The notes under the pieces were generated by a model. It saw only the letters and a list, made by a program, of their open reading frames with translations. It had not been told where the DNA came from and ran no database searches. Below are positions 29,501 through 38,781 of a stretch of DNA of 64,000 nt, in pieces. The stretch is from JAJCYL01 sp040222875 (GTDB lineage: Bacteria > Bacteroidota > Bacteroidia > Cytophagales > Cyclobacteriaceae). Made by a program: the position numbers and the translations under genes. The stretch covers positions 286,269-350,268 of the forward strand of contig JAVKCG010000027.1 of NCBI GenBank assembly GCA_040222875.1, read 5' to 3'. Each line of letters opens with the position of its first letter. Positions within the stretch are counted from its first letter, which is position 1.

Positions 29501-32500
29501 TTAATGCGTCGTTGGCTAATACAACATCGTTAACCGTCAGCGTCCCATCATCATATGCACCGCCATCTGTTCTATAGTTAAGAACATATTCGTTTGGATC
29601 TTCGACTCCTGACCCGATTACAGTATCATCAAAGGTGACTGTTAAGGTGTTGTCGTCTACATATTGCAATGCAGTTACATTTGGAAGGGTCTCATCATAT
29701 TGTAAAGTGGCTGTATTTGGATTTGGGGTATTTCCAAACAGGTCAGTAACACCACTGACTATTGTCAGCAACAAATCATCCAAATCATCTAAATCTGTAA
29801 CGTTTGTTAAATAATCAACATTAAGTGTTACCTCGGTATTATCAGAAGACAAAACGGCTGAATTGACTGTTAAAGAGCTCATGACCCCAGTATTATCGTC
29901 TAAATCGAAATCCTCAGAATTGAACGTCATTTCTTCACTGAACTCGATTAACAGATCAGTATCTGAAGTGCCATTATTTTGTACAAAGCGGAAATCCGTA
30001 ATTGTTGGGGCATTCTCGTCATATGTAAAAGAGGCTGCCACAGGATTGGTGATCAAGTTATTTTGGAGGTCTCTTACACCTGAAGCGGTTACCGTTAGTA
30101 TCTCGCCATCGTCCAAATCGCCACTCAGTGAGGTTACATCAAGCGTAACTTCATCATTGGATAGTGTTGCGTTACTAACCGCTACTGATCCATTGATATT
30201 TCCAGATAGTGTGTAGTTGGCTTCATTTTCAGCCGAAGTCCCCATGTTTTCGCTGAAGGTCACTCTAACCTGTCCATCATTCAAAAATTCCAATCCTGTA
30301 ACAGTAGGCCTGGTTTCATCATAGGTTATTTCGGCCTTATCATTTGGATCACTATTTAAAGGATTTCCAAAATCATCTATCACATTGGCCTCATCAACAT
30401 CCACCTCAACCTTATTGCCTTCATCCAGAGTACTGCTAATGCTTTCAGATACAGTTAATGTAATTTCCTGGCCGTTTAATGCGGCATTGGTTACCGTAAA
30501 GAAGTCATCGTCGAAACTGTCGTCTCCACCTACATTCTCAATACCCAAAACATAGTTCGAAGTGATTGTGGCCTCAACATCATCAAGATCATCATTAAAT
30601 GCAACGATAAAATTGTTGTCATCCAGGATTGTTAACGCAGTGACGTCAACATTATCAAGATCAATTGTCAATTCTGCGGTATTTGTAGAAAGTGATCTTG
30701 CTGCCTTGTCTGTAACACTGCTAACAGTTACTCTGATTTCGTTGCCAGTAGCCAGTGTTGATAAATTACTCGCAAGTGTCAGTATCACTTCCGATTCATC
30801 ATTGCCAAAAACCGCTGAACTCACTACAATAGTTGCCTCATCGAAATCATTATCCATGCCATCTGTTTCGACTCCAAGCGGGGTATAATTGGCAGCAGCT
30901 TGTGCGCCATTGCCTGCGCCAGTGCTGAACATAGGCTCACTAAATTTCACGCTAACTTGATTATCTGCAATCCTTGTGAGACTTTGAACAGTTGGGTCGG
31001 TAGTATCAATTAAGAATGAAGCGTTGGTGTTTGCAATTGTATTTGGGGTACTCGCATTGTCCAGAATCATACTTGATGAATTGATGGTCAATGTAATTTG
31101 ATCGTTCTCGGTATGACCAGACAGATCATTAACCAACATATTCAGCAGAACAAAATCATCTCCGTCGTTGGCATGAATTGCAGACGACACAACTGGATCT
31201 GTAACTCCACCATTATCGTCTGTAAGAACATAGTTTGTGGCTAAAACAATGTTAGCGTCCTGGTTCATTGGCTCATTAAAAACTGCTCTAATTTGCGTAT
31301 CAGTGATATAAATCAAATCAACTAAAAATGGTGCTGACGTATCTGAATATCCGGCAGATGTGCCTGAAGCGGTATTTAATGGATTGTCAAAGTGATCTGT
31401 GACATTTGCAACTGTAACCTGTAATGTATTGCTTTCAGGTAGGGAGCTTAAATCAACTGTCAGAGTTGCTGTATAAGGCCCTCCACCACCTCCATCCGAA
31501 TAAACAACAGCTGAAGGTTGGTCAATACTATTATCAAATGAATAATTCGTTGGATCTCCGGCTAATGTTGCATCAACATCTTCATCAAACGTTACGACAA
31601 CTGTAGTTGCATCAGTAATTGCAAAGCCAGAAACGTTTGGCTGAACAGGATCATAATCTGATAACTCAGCAATATTTGTACTTAGACCATTCCCAAATTC
31701 ATCGGTGATATCTGCATTCATGTCGCCATCCACAGTTACTCGAATGTCATCGGTTGCTCCATCAAGGTTGGCATTACCAATCAGGCTATTCACATTTAGG
31801 GTGACACTGTTACCACCGCCATCAAGTACTACACTATTTACCGTGATGGTGCCGTCAACGAAATCATTGTCATCACCATCATCAATATCAAGTACATATT
31901 CGGCTGCGTTTGTAACATCTGCCCCAAATATTTGATCATTGAAGGTCACTCTTAATTCAGTGTCACTGATAAAGGTGAGAGTCGTTACATCAAGTGCATC
32001 TAAGTCAACTGTTGTTGTTGCAGTAATTGTACCTATGGCATTTCCGAATTCATCAGTTAGCGTACTGGGAACGGTTACCTGAATGACATCTCCTGAATTC
32101 AGGTCGGTAATCCCTGTTAAGTCATCCACAGTAATGGTGACCACAGTGTTATTGTTAGTAACCATTGGAGTAACTGCTGCTACATTGATTGTTGCTACCG
32201 TTGGCGTCTGATCAACAACGGAGTATTGTGTTTCATCAGTTAAATCTGTTCCGAATACAGGCTCATCAAAAGTTATTTTAAGTTCCGTATCAGAAACATA
32301 CTCTAGTGAAATGACATTGGGGCTAATCTCCTCGAATGTTAAACTTGCCGTATTGGGGGTAGTTAAATTGTTAAACCAGAAAGCGTCGGTCATCGTGGTT
32401 TTTTCAACGGTTACAATGATTACCTCCCCGTCATCAAACAGGTTAACCAGATCATCGTTGAGTGTAATAACCGCCTCGTCATCATTAGGCTCTTCTAACA

Positions 32501-35500
32501 TCACACTGGTAATTGTTTGTACACCATTCAGCAATCCCTGTACTGTATAGTTACTAACAAGGTCTGGCTGACCATTATCATCTAAAGCTTCACTAAAGAA
32601 AAGCCTTAATTGATCCGTGTCTTCATACTGAACTGATGTAACAGTCGGTGGAGTTTCATCAAAATCATTTAAGGTGATTTGATCGGTTGATAGCACATTA
32701 CCAAAACCATCAGTGACTTCTCCCCCATCATTAGGATCAACGGTGATTCTAAGATCATCCAAATCATCTAATTGTGCTGAAAATCCATTCGACACCTCAA
32801 GAGTCGCACTTTGTCGATCGCCTGCAATAACTACAGCATCAATTGTGAATGAGCCATCAAAGCCATTACTTCCATTGTCATACTCCAGATCATATTCTCC
32901 AATTACTTCTAATCCAATTAATGGTTCATCAAAAGTTACCTGAATATGCGTGTCATCGACATAAACCAGACTTGTAACTGATGGCTGACCAGAATCAAAA
33001 TCTAAAGTGGCAGTATTGGGTGATGGAGTATTACCCGATAGATCCGTTACCCCACTTACAATAGTGAGTAGCATCTCGTCACCAGGAGCCAGATCTGTAA
33101 CGTTTGGCAGGTATTCGACATTAAGGATGACTTGTTTGTTTCCACCTGTCAGCGATGCCCCATTAACTATAATTGCTCCTGTGCTTCCCTCATTATCATC
33201 TAGCGTAATTGATGGGCTATTTAATGAAACTTCCTCACTCAAGGTTATCAATAAATCAGTGTCGGAGGTACCGTTGTTTTGAAGGAATTCGAAGTTATCA
33301 ATGGTTGGCCCAGTTTCATCAAATATGAAATTAGCAGTATTTGGTGTTCCCAGGCTATTGCCAAATAAATCTGTAACACCAGATTGAAATACGGTTACAG
33401 AAACCGTCTCACCTTCATTGATGGTTCCGCTAAAAGTCAAAACAACATCAGTTCCACTTGGTTGAAGAGCTGCATTACTAATGTTCAATGCACCAGTTTG
33501 CGTTTCAACCAAAAAATAGTTTGAAGTTGTTTGTGCACCAGTAGCTGCAAGTTCTGCATTAAATGCAACATTTACTGTTGTTGCCGTAAGGTAGGAAAGC
33601 CCTGTAACTGTTGGTGCCGTTTCCCTGAAATCATCGAGATCTGCCTGATCAATGTTCAGGCTGTTGTCGAATAAATCTGTTACCTCTCCCCCATCGGGGT
33701 CAACTGTGATGCGTAAATCATTATTATTGGCAAGAGCAGCTTGCAAGCCGGCATTGATAGTAAGCGTAGCACTAAGGCCATCCATTGCAAGGCTAACAGC
33801 GTCAATGGAGATTGGGCCGTCATCGTAAGAACCGTTATTATCTACATCAAATTGTAATTCATACTCATTAACATTCTCAATCCCTGATCCAGTTACTTCG
33901 CTATCAAAGGTTACCTGAAGTGTGTTATCATCTATGTAAACCAGTCCAGTAACATTCGGATCCTGCTTGTCATAAGTAAGGTCGGAGGTATTGGTACTTA
34001 ACGCATTATCAAACAAGTCTGTAACATTGGAGACTGTCACTCTTAGTACGTCGTTGTGCTCAAGGTCAGCTTCTCCATCCAAAGAATTGACAGTTAATAC
34101 TGTTGATTCGTTGCCAGCATCAGGAGTTGAACCTGAAACCGTAACTGTTGCTGCATTTCCTGTTTGATCAGTAATTGCGAAATCACTAAAAGTTGACAAA
34201 CCCTTCATTTCTTCAGAGAAGGTTACTCTCAATTCTGTGTCACTGACGAATTCCAGGGCAGTCACATCCGGGTCAGCGCTATCAAAGCTCAAGGAAGCTG
34301 TATTAGGTAATCCCAAATTGTTATTAACTAAATCTTGAATACCTGATTGTGTGACCGTAATAAGAATGTCTTGATTCGTTTGAGGCAGCGGACTAGCCAA
34401 CGTTAGTAAAACTTCGTCACCATTTTGTACATCAGCAGCGCTAATTGTCAGGTTACCTGAAGTACTTCCTGTCAAAGAAAAATTAGCAATATTGTTGCCA
34501 CCTTGTCCAAACTCATCTTTGATATCTTCATTAAACTTCACCAATAAATTTGAAGGGTCCACATAAGTCAGAGATTCGACAAAAGGTGGTGCTTCATCCC
34601 AGTTTATGGTGTGGGTATTGGTATTAAGGTCATTTTTGAATTGGTCTTTAAAACGTGATTGAGTGAGTGAAACCCTTATTTGATAACCATCATCCAAAGC
34701 CACTGACATGTCTTCGACATCAAGTGTAACATTCAAATTACCCGCCTCCAATGTCGCTGAGTTGATAGTCAATGTTCCTTCATCAAAGCTTGTGTCATCT
34801 CCCTCCTCAATTGCTAGGGTGTAAAAGGAAGTGTTTTCAGGATCAGAAGTGCCAGCTCCTGGCCCTTCATTAATAATTGCCTCACTAAAAGTCAGAGATA
34901 AGGTAGTAGTGTTAACTACTGACATCAGATCAAGATTGGGCTGAGCTTCATCAAAAACAATAACTGGGTTTGAACTCGCTACATTGTTATCAAAGTCGTC
35001 TGACAAATTAGCGACCGTAATTGTTAATTCGATTTGATCTAAGTCATCAAGCGAGGCTATTAGACCACCGCCTCCAATTAAAAGTGTGACTTCATCACCA
35101 CCAGCTTCAAGTGTCGCACTACTTATGGTTAATGTACCATTATTAAATAGTGCATCCGGGTCGCTGTTATCAATGTTAATAGTGTAATTACCTGCAGTTT
35201 CAGGTTCAGAAACACTGGTTTCATTATTAATTGGTTCAGAGAAGCTGATCTTCAAATGAGTATCATCTACAAAATCAAAACCGGTTATTGTTGGTGCTAA
35301 AGCATCCAGCTCAAATGAAGTGGTATTGGGAGATCCCATGGCATTCCCGGCGATATCTGTAACTGCCGCAAACGCTGTAACTACAATATCATCCGTGTCA
35401 GCCGCAGTAGCATTAATATCTTCGTTAGTTGTAATCGTTAACTCTGCTCCAGATAGACTTAGATTGTTTATTGTAAAGTCCGTAAGGGTAGCACCATATT

Positions 35501-37163
35501 CTAATAGTATTCTTCCGTCAATGATTTGAGCATTTGTAGCATCCATATCTTCATTGAATGTTACCAAAACATTATTGGGGTCAAGATGTTCCAGTGAAAG
35601 TACTTGGGGAGCAGTTCGATCAATAGTGAAAATTTCACCAATGGTTTCGGCTTCACCAATATTTGTAATGGTCTGAGGAATTGACCCCTGAGAGGTAAAA
35701 TCAAGGCTTACTGTCCCTTGTCCGGTACCTATTGAAGCTGTAACCTGCCAATCAGTTCCCGAACCAGTCACATTAGTAATCATTGGTGTACCCCCGGCAA
35801 CAGCATCCTGCAAAGTGAAGTTATCAGAGGCTACGCCAGTTACGCCGACTGAAAAAGTGATATTCCAGCTTACTGCATCGCTACCATCATTTGTGCCTCC
35901 ACCATTGGTTGGATTGTCCCCATTTCTCAAAATAGAAACCACGGTGGCTGCAGGAATCACATCGATATTTGCAGTATTGGTGGGGTTTGAATCGCTGATA
36001 CCGTCATTAACTGAGAAGGTAAAAGAATCATCAACCGTCCCTGAACTGGTGTACTTAAGAAAGCCAACCTGAATAAATATCGGTATGATTACATTCTCAT
36101 CGCCATCGAGGTCATCAATTTCTTCTCCGGGATCAAGCTGGTCATTGAATGGATCAATGTCGAGATAGAGTTGACCTTCGGTTGGTAATGTTTCTATTGT
36201 GACATGGGCTAGTTCCTCACCTTCATCCGTGTTGGGGTTATCGGTATCGGAAAAAACAAAGTTTGTCAGGTCAAAAGCAACGGATTCATTTTGAGTTACC
36301 TGCACATCTCCTAGTGTAATGTCTGCGCTGGTAGGCCTGGCATTAATGATAAATTCGTCTTCCCCTATGCTAAATTCGTCATCCTGGGAAAGTTCCCAAT
36401 TATTATCCCTATCATAGAGTGCAGCCAATAGTTCGGACAACGTCGCTTTTGTTGTTCCAATGTATCTTCCGTTATCCCAATCGTTACCATCGGTGTCATC
36501 AGGAAACCTAATCGCATTAGTTCCATTGGTAAGACCATTTATCACATCGGGAAAACCATTACCCGAATTTTGTCCCGTAATTGGTAAACTAGATTTTTGC
36601 TTATCCCGATCCCATGTAGTGAAGTCATCCCAATCAGTATCGTCAGTTCCTCCATCATCATTAGATGCATATCCCGTGATGAAGTGGTAATCGCCATTCG
36701 CTGCCAACTGATAAATCAAAACTTGATCACCATCACCATCCAATTTGTCAAAATCGTCGCCACTAAGAGCATCAGTGAGTCTTGTGCTGCTGCCTCCTCT
36801 TACAATCACTATATCTTCGGTGTCTTCAATAATTACAACAGTACCGGGTTCAAGGTCTGTTGAAACAGTCCAATTCATGAAGTCATCTTCATTGCTGTTT
36901 CCATCCAACCGCCATTCATCATCGGTTCTATCAGTCCAGCCTTCATCAGTAAACCTTAAAATTGTACCGGTGGCAATGGTTTGCCCTAAAACAACAAAAG
37001 CAAATTTGTCAGATCCGTCACGTTTAAAACCCACAATTGCCAAATCTCCTGGGTTAAGTTGAGTGCCGCCTGCCCAATCCTGTGAGAGTGCGGGTGTATT
37101 AATGAAAAAGGGGGATAACAGAATTATTAGCCAGTAATGATTGGCAAATGCAAATCTTTTCAT
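26559..37163 (-). CDS. Giant surface protein B, N-terminal portion with tandem Ig-like repeats
   Basis: 3534 residues from ATG 37163. A signal peptide (1-28, ending TPALSQ) is followed by the N-terminal domain shared with gene A (LNPGDLAIVGF, RFTDEGW), then a cadherin-like module (about 275-400, ending FTFSVNDG), a domain of about 100 residues with NPTNGGG, and about 27 Ig-like repeats (about 515-3500). The ORF stops only because of an apparent one-base deletion near 26590: its last residues (WTKPPG followed by LLAPRGMVF) diverge from gene A's WTKPSGTFG, and that sequence resumes one frame over. The intact protein would be about 8196 residues. The signal peptide, together with the sorting domain on the other half, marks it as a T9SS surface protein. 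It lies 124 bases downstream of the lipoprotein gene. Confidence 0.9.
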   Translation of the reverse strand: MKRFAFANHYWLIILLSPFFINTPALSQDWAGGTQLNPGDLAIVGFKRDGSDKFAFVVLGQTIATGTILRFTDEGWTDRTDDEWRLDGNSNEDDFMNWTVSTDLEPGTVVIIEDTEDIVIVRGGSSTRLTDALSGDDFDKLDGDGDQVLIYQLAANGDYHFITGYASNDDGGTDDTDWDDFTTWDRDKQKSSLPITGQNSGNGFPDVINGLTNGTNAIRFPDDTDGNDWDNGRYIGTTKATLSELLAALYDRDNNWELSQDDEFSIGEDEFIINARPTSADITLGDVQVTQNESVAFDLTNFVFSDTDNPNTDEGEELAHVTIETLPTEGQLYLDIDPFNDQLDPGEEIDDLDGDENVIIPIFIQVGFLKYTSSGTVDDSFTFSVNDGISDSNPTNTANIDVIPAATVVSILRNGDNPTNGGGTNDGSDAVSWNITFSVGVTGVASDNFTLQDAVAGGTPMITNVTGSGTDWQVTASIGTGQGTVSLDFTSQGSIPQTITNIGEAETIGEIFTIDRTAPQVLSLEHLDPNNVLVTFNEDMDATNAQIIDGRILLEYGATLTDFTINNLSLSGAELTITTNEDINATAADTDDIVVTAFAAVTDIAGNAMGSPNTTSFELDALAPTITGFDFVDDTHLKISFSEPINNETSVSEPETAGNYTINIDNSDPDALFNNGTLTISSATLEAGGDEVTLLIGGGGLIASLDDLDQIELTITVANLSDDFDNNVASSNPVIVFDEAQPNLDLMSVVNTTTLSLTFSEAIINEGPGAGTSDPENTSFYTLAIEEGDDTSFDEGTLTINSATLEAGNLNVTLDVEDMSVALDDGYQIRVSLTQSRFKDQFKNDLNTNTHTINWDEAPPFVESLTYVDPSNLLVKFNEDIKDEFGQGGNNIANFSLTGSTSGNLTISAADVQNGDEVLLTLASPLPQTNQDILITVTQSGIQDLVNNNLGLPNTASLSFDSADPDVTALEFVSDTELRVTFSEEMKGLSTFSDFAITDQTGNAATVTVSGSTPDAGNESTVLTVNSLDGEADLEHNDVLRVTVSNVTDLFDNALSTNTSDLTYDKQDPNVTGLVYIDDNTLQVTFDSEVTGSGIENVNEYELQFDVDNNGSYDDGPISIDAVSLAMDGLSATLTINAGLQAALANNNDLRITVDPDGGEVTDLFDNSLNIDQADLDDFRETAPTVTGLSYLTATTVNVAFNAELAATGAQTTSNYFLVETQTGALNISNAALQPSGTDVVLTFSGTINEGETVSVTVFQSGVTDLFGNSLGTPNTANFIFDETGPTIDNFEFLQNNGTSDTDLLITLSEEVSLNSPSITLDDNEGSTGAIIVNGASLTGGNKQVILNVEYLPNVTDLAPGDEMLLTIVSGVTDLSGNTPSPNTATLDFDSGQPSVTSLVYVDDTHIQVTFDEPLIGLEVIGEYDLEYDNGSNGFDGSFTIDAVVIAGDRQSATLEVSNGFSAQLDDLDDLRITVDPNDGGEVTDGFGNVLSTDQITLNDFDETPPTVTSVQYEDTDQLRLFFSEALDDNGQPDLVSNYTVQGLLNGVQTITSVMLEEPNDDEAVITLNDDLVNLFDDGEVIIVTVEKTTMTDAFWFNNLTTPNTASLTFEEISPNVISLEYVSDTELKITFDEPVFGTDLTDETQYSVVDQTPTVATINVAAVTPMVTNNNTVVTITVDDLTGITDLNSGDVIQVTVPSTLTDEFGNAIGTITATTTVDLDALDVTTLTFISDTELRVTFNDQIFGADVTNAAEYVLDIDDGDDNDFVDGTITVNSVVLDGGGNSVTLNVNSLIGNANLDGATDDIRVTVDGDMNADITDEFGNGLSTNIAELSDYDPVQPNVSGFAITDATTVVVTFDEDVDATLAGDPTNYSFDNSIDQPSAVVYSDGGGGGPYTATLTVDLSSLPESNTLQVTVANVTDHFDNPLNTASGTSAGYSDTSAPFLVDLIYITDTQIRAVFNEPMNQDANIVLATNYVLTDDNGGVTDPVVSSAIHANDGDDFVLLNMLVNDLSGHTENDQITLTINSSSMILDNASTPNTIANTNASFLIDTTDPTVQSLTRIADNQVSVKFSEPMFSTGAGNGAQAAANYTPLGVETDGMDNDFDEATIVVSSAVFGNDESEVILTLASNLSTLATGNEIRVTVSSVTDKAARSLSTNTAELTIDLDNVDVTALTILDDNNFIVAFNDDLDDVEATITSNYVLGIENVGGDDSFDDDFFTVTNAALNGQEITLTVSESISSTLDEGNKVEVDVDEANVIDDFGNPLNSDPNDKAEITYDETRPTVTGLEFLNDGQVRVTFSENMGTSAENEANYTLSGNINGSVAVSNATLSNDEVTLDVTSLSGDLDDGEILTVTASGVRDLQNNLITNPVAASFTYDENAPTITDFRFVQNNGTSDTDLLIEFSEEMTFNSEDFDLDDNTGVMSSLTVNSAVLSSDNTEVTLNVDYLTNVTDLDDLDDLLLTIVSGVTDLFGNTPNPNTATLQYDETLPNVTALQYVDDNTLTVTFDDTVIGSGVEDPNEYVLNYRTDGGAYDDGTLTVNDVVLANDALSATLTINSGLAAVLADDNDIEITVDSNDGGEITDDFGQLFADDNAELLDFRETAPTVTALQFEDATHVRVTFSARISSGASVTGNYILSGTLSGTHPVTGAIIQAGDLDVILEFTGPLTDGETVTVTVNQTNVTDQFNNNLQNPNTANFIYDVTLPDVTSLEFVDDTHLKVSFSEEITDLSTHTDFAFADQNIPNATITASASTPAADNLSTVITINSLKGEPNLTTENITVTVSNVTDLRGNALNNTMANLAYVTSDPNVDALTFVDDNTLRVDFSEAMSGPGIEDPNEYVLMYDSNNDGFNEGPIAIDAVELAGDKLSATLTINAGLSATLNNNDDLQIQVDANDDAVYEEDFHRNLQTDTRTILDFDEDAPFVTSLSFESDTELIIAFSENVSNATDEGDFAFIEGGPFPVSKQTPAVVNAHEVTVTFNSSIKGAAGTNHGDILSVSVSDANITDAFGNKLINPRSASITIDETQPSVTGISVSSLNELLISFDEDLRNNAGSSEPNNVANYSLQRDVDNDGFNDGFKIGFNITGATLQPSGDEVLLTLDQNLTAIVDDQDEIQVTVVAANVLDLFDNQLSVNTADLVFDGNPPTVIDMQYEDDTHVVINFSEPLKNGGGSTPQDLSHYELLTDIDNDGFDDGAIAINSATLFNSDQSVRLDVNSINAALTAADGGTLNNDGNNNDRLQIGVKASATIRDNADNSFTGPVSTNINYDVIGPSVFATLIFEDATNVRVIFNENDIDATSAVALANYTVTAGLGGSPNPSDATFFDDVAASIETVNAIHDEVVIEILNLNTVSDEADLTIEVTGVTDESVLANVVNPLVDEATLSYDGLAPTFVSGIVNNASPDLVVVNFSDILQTSGNVDDGFVISIDDGMTISTPIIEVATFNGIQDQITFDIDQNVQAGELVSVAFTDGSADLKDDFLNQMADFDQSVVNNVFGPASALTTNCLIDGVNLTWTKPPGLLAPRGMVF
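26583..26600 (-). other. Frameshift site splitting giant gene B
   Basis: The minus strand reads aaacccccaggacttttggc. Adding one base, either in the C run or after the GG, joins WTKPP(G/R) to TFGATWNGVLVVG. The equivalent point in gene A reads WTKPSGTFGTTFEGVILVG without interruption. Protein similarity to gene A continues on both sides, so this is a recent mutation, a sequencing error at the C5 homopolymer, or (less likely) a recoding site. Confidence 0.85.
26660..35620 (-). repeat. Array of about 27 Ig-like repeats within gene B
   Basis: Each unit starts like PxVTxLxFVDDTxLxVTFSE and ends like VTDLFGNxLxTxTAxLxxD, about 110 residues per unit. I counted 27 openings from APQVLSLEHL to APTFVSGIV. 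They resemble bacterial Ig-like (Big_5) domains. Some units are much closer to distant units than to their neighbours: units 8 and 18 share QNNGTSDTDLLI, and units 6, 19 and 22 share SATLTIN. This indicates block duplication. Confidence 0.8.
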
Positions 37164-37205
37164 AGTTCAAAAGATTATAAGAAAAGTCCATTGGTTAAGG
37201 ACTTG

Positions 37206-37235
37206 CAAAGTACGACCAATAAAATATAGATGCAA
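37206..37235 (-). promoter_or_regulatory. Candidate promoter of giant gene B
   Basis: On the minus strand, TTG (37235-37233) is followed 19 bases later by GTACTTTG (37213-37206). This is close to the Bacteroidota -33/-7 pattern (TTTG, 19-21 bases, TAnnTTTG), although the first two bases of the -7 box do not match. It lies about 43 bases upstream of the gene B ATG, in the 124-base gap after the lipoprotein gene. Confidence 0.35.
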
Positions 37236-37287
37236 CCGAAAGTTTACCAGAAGAACATCTGGGTTCAGTAGATGAGGCCGGAGGCGG

Positions 37288-38772
37288 CTACCGTGTGATG
37301 TTACCTCGTGAATTAGTTTTGATTATGGTGATCATGTCACCATCTACCAAGTCCATATTTCCAACAAGGACAAATCTACCGTCAATAAGATGCCTTACGG
37401 CTATACCAACATCATTATCCTGAGTTCCTCCAAACTGCCTCTGAACAGAATTGGGACTAATTTCACCAAAGCCGTTGATTGTAAAGAAGAGCATGTCTGA
37501 ACCCCTATCTGCTGAACTTGCATTAGCGATTGTATTATCTGTCACAGATACGTTATCCAACTGGCCTACTATGGCAAAGCTACCATTTTGCATCTGAGTA
37601 ATTCCATGACCACGATGTGTGCCAGACCATTCAATTTGAGACCTCGAATCATTGGAATCAAAGGCCTCCCTTTGGTTGAGCTCAATAGTTTTAAAAAATT
37701 CCTCAGTCCCCACTGAGTTAAACCTCGCAACTATAGTTTTGTCCCCCTGGCTCTGTGTATATCCAACAACTGCTACACCATTATCAGATAATAATTCGAC
37801 GCTTGTTACAATATCATCTTCTAATGTTCCATACTCCTGAAAATTATTATTAAATGCATTCGCATCTGAAGTCACATATAAAATATCTTTGCCATTTTCG
37901 TTGGTTTCACCTTCACCATTGCCAATCATTGTAAGTTGCCCATCACTTCTTTCGAAAATATCAATGCCTTCATCTTCTCCCGGAAACCCTAACCTACGTT
38001 CGAAGATTATTCCACTAGCCTCGCCTGTTTCAGTTATCTGAATACCTGCCTGATCAAATTTCAGCACCCAAATATCAGCAACGTCTGTTGTTCCATCACC
38101 AAAATCCGGCTTCTGAATATTTACCTGAGTTGACCTGCCAATTAAAATAAAATTGCCGTCGCTTGCTTGAATAACCCCATTGGCAATTTCACTGGATGGA
38201 ACTGCATCATCTCGAAATAATGATGTTGACGCGGCTACTAAGTTAACATCTGATGGGTAAATAAAATTCCATTGATGGGCACCATTAGCGTCTACTTTTT
38301 GCACAAATGCCCTAGTCACAGGTTCGTTAATGAAATCGAAACGCTCAGTTTGATTATTAGCATTGATGATTGAGTCGGTTCCATTGATCAATATGTCAAC
38401 ACTTCCAACCATCAAAAAGCCACCATCCTGTGTTGAAATAATCTTCTTAGGTACGGCATTATTTTCTGGCCCAGCATCGTAAGAAATTCGTCCATTGTCA
38501 ATTTCATTACCCTGGTTATCTGTAAAAATCAATAAAAAGTCAGTATCTGTGTCATCGATATCAGTTTTCATAACTTGACTATCCGTTGACCCGAAAATAA
38601 CATATCCATCATTGTTCGGATCTGGGTGCAGTAGAAAGTCAATTACAGAGGTTACCCCAGCATTGCCATGAAATTTCACAAATACATCTTCGGGAGCAGG
38701 GCTATCTGTGGTATCTGGATCACATCCAAATAAAACGATTATGAGTGTGCTGATAATTATATTCTTAGCCAT
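37288..38772 (-). CDS. Lipoprotein with beta-propeller-like repeats
   Basis: 494 residues. The N-terminus is a lipoprotein signal with lipobox LFGC (Cys17), so it is probably anchored in the outer membrane. The rest contains at least six repeats of the type DGGFLMVGS, DGNFILIGRS, DGQLTMIGN, NGVAVVGY, NGSFAIVGQ and DGRFVLVGN, each followed by a (W/L)VxKFDxxG-like strand. This is typical of propeller-like surface proteins of Bacteroidota. It starts 9 bases after the stop of the beta-barrel gene, so it is almost certainly co-transcribed with it. No catalytic residues are recognisable. Its role in the operon is inferred only from position: an outer-membrane partner of the barrel or of the giant proteins. 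Confidence 0.85.
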   Translation of the reverse strand: MAKNIIISTLIIVLFGCDPDTTDSPAPEDVFVKFHGNAGVTSVIDFLLHPDPNNDGYVIFGSTDSQVMKTDIDDTDTDFLLIFTDNQGNEIDNGRISYDAGPENNAVPKKIISTQDGGFLMVGSVDILINGTDSIINANNQTERFDFINEPVTRAFVQKVDANGAHQWNFIYPSDVNLVAASTSLFRDDAVPSSEIANGVIQASDGNFILIGRSTQVNIQKPDFGDGTTDVADIWVLKFDQAGIQITETGEASGIIFERRLGFPGEDEGIDIFERSDGQLTMIGNGEGETNENGKDILYVTSDANAFNNNFQEYGTLEDDIVTSVELLSDNGVAVVGYTQSQGDKTIVARFNSVGTEEFFKTIELNQREAFDSNDSRSQIEWSGTHRGHGITQMQNGSFAIVGQLDNVSVTDNTIANASSADRGSDMLFFTINGFGEISPNSVQRQFGGTQDNDVGIAVRHLIDGRFVLVGNMDLVDGDMITIIKTNSRGNITR

Positions 38773-38781
38773 TACTTAATC

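Noticed and set aside
1..37163. Many plus-strand ORFs of 60-190 residues opposite the giant genes
   Set aside because: They are Ser/Val/Thr-rich antisense shadows of the Asp/Asn/Thr-rich giant proteins, without family resemblance or start context.
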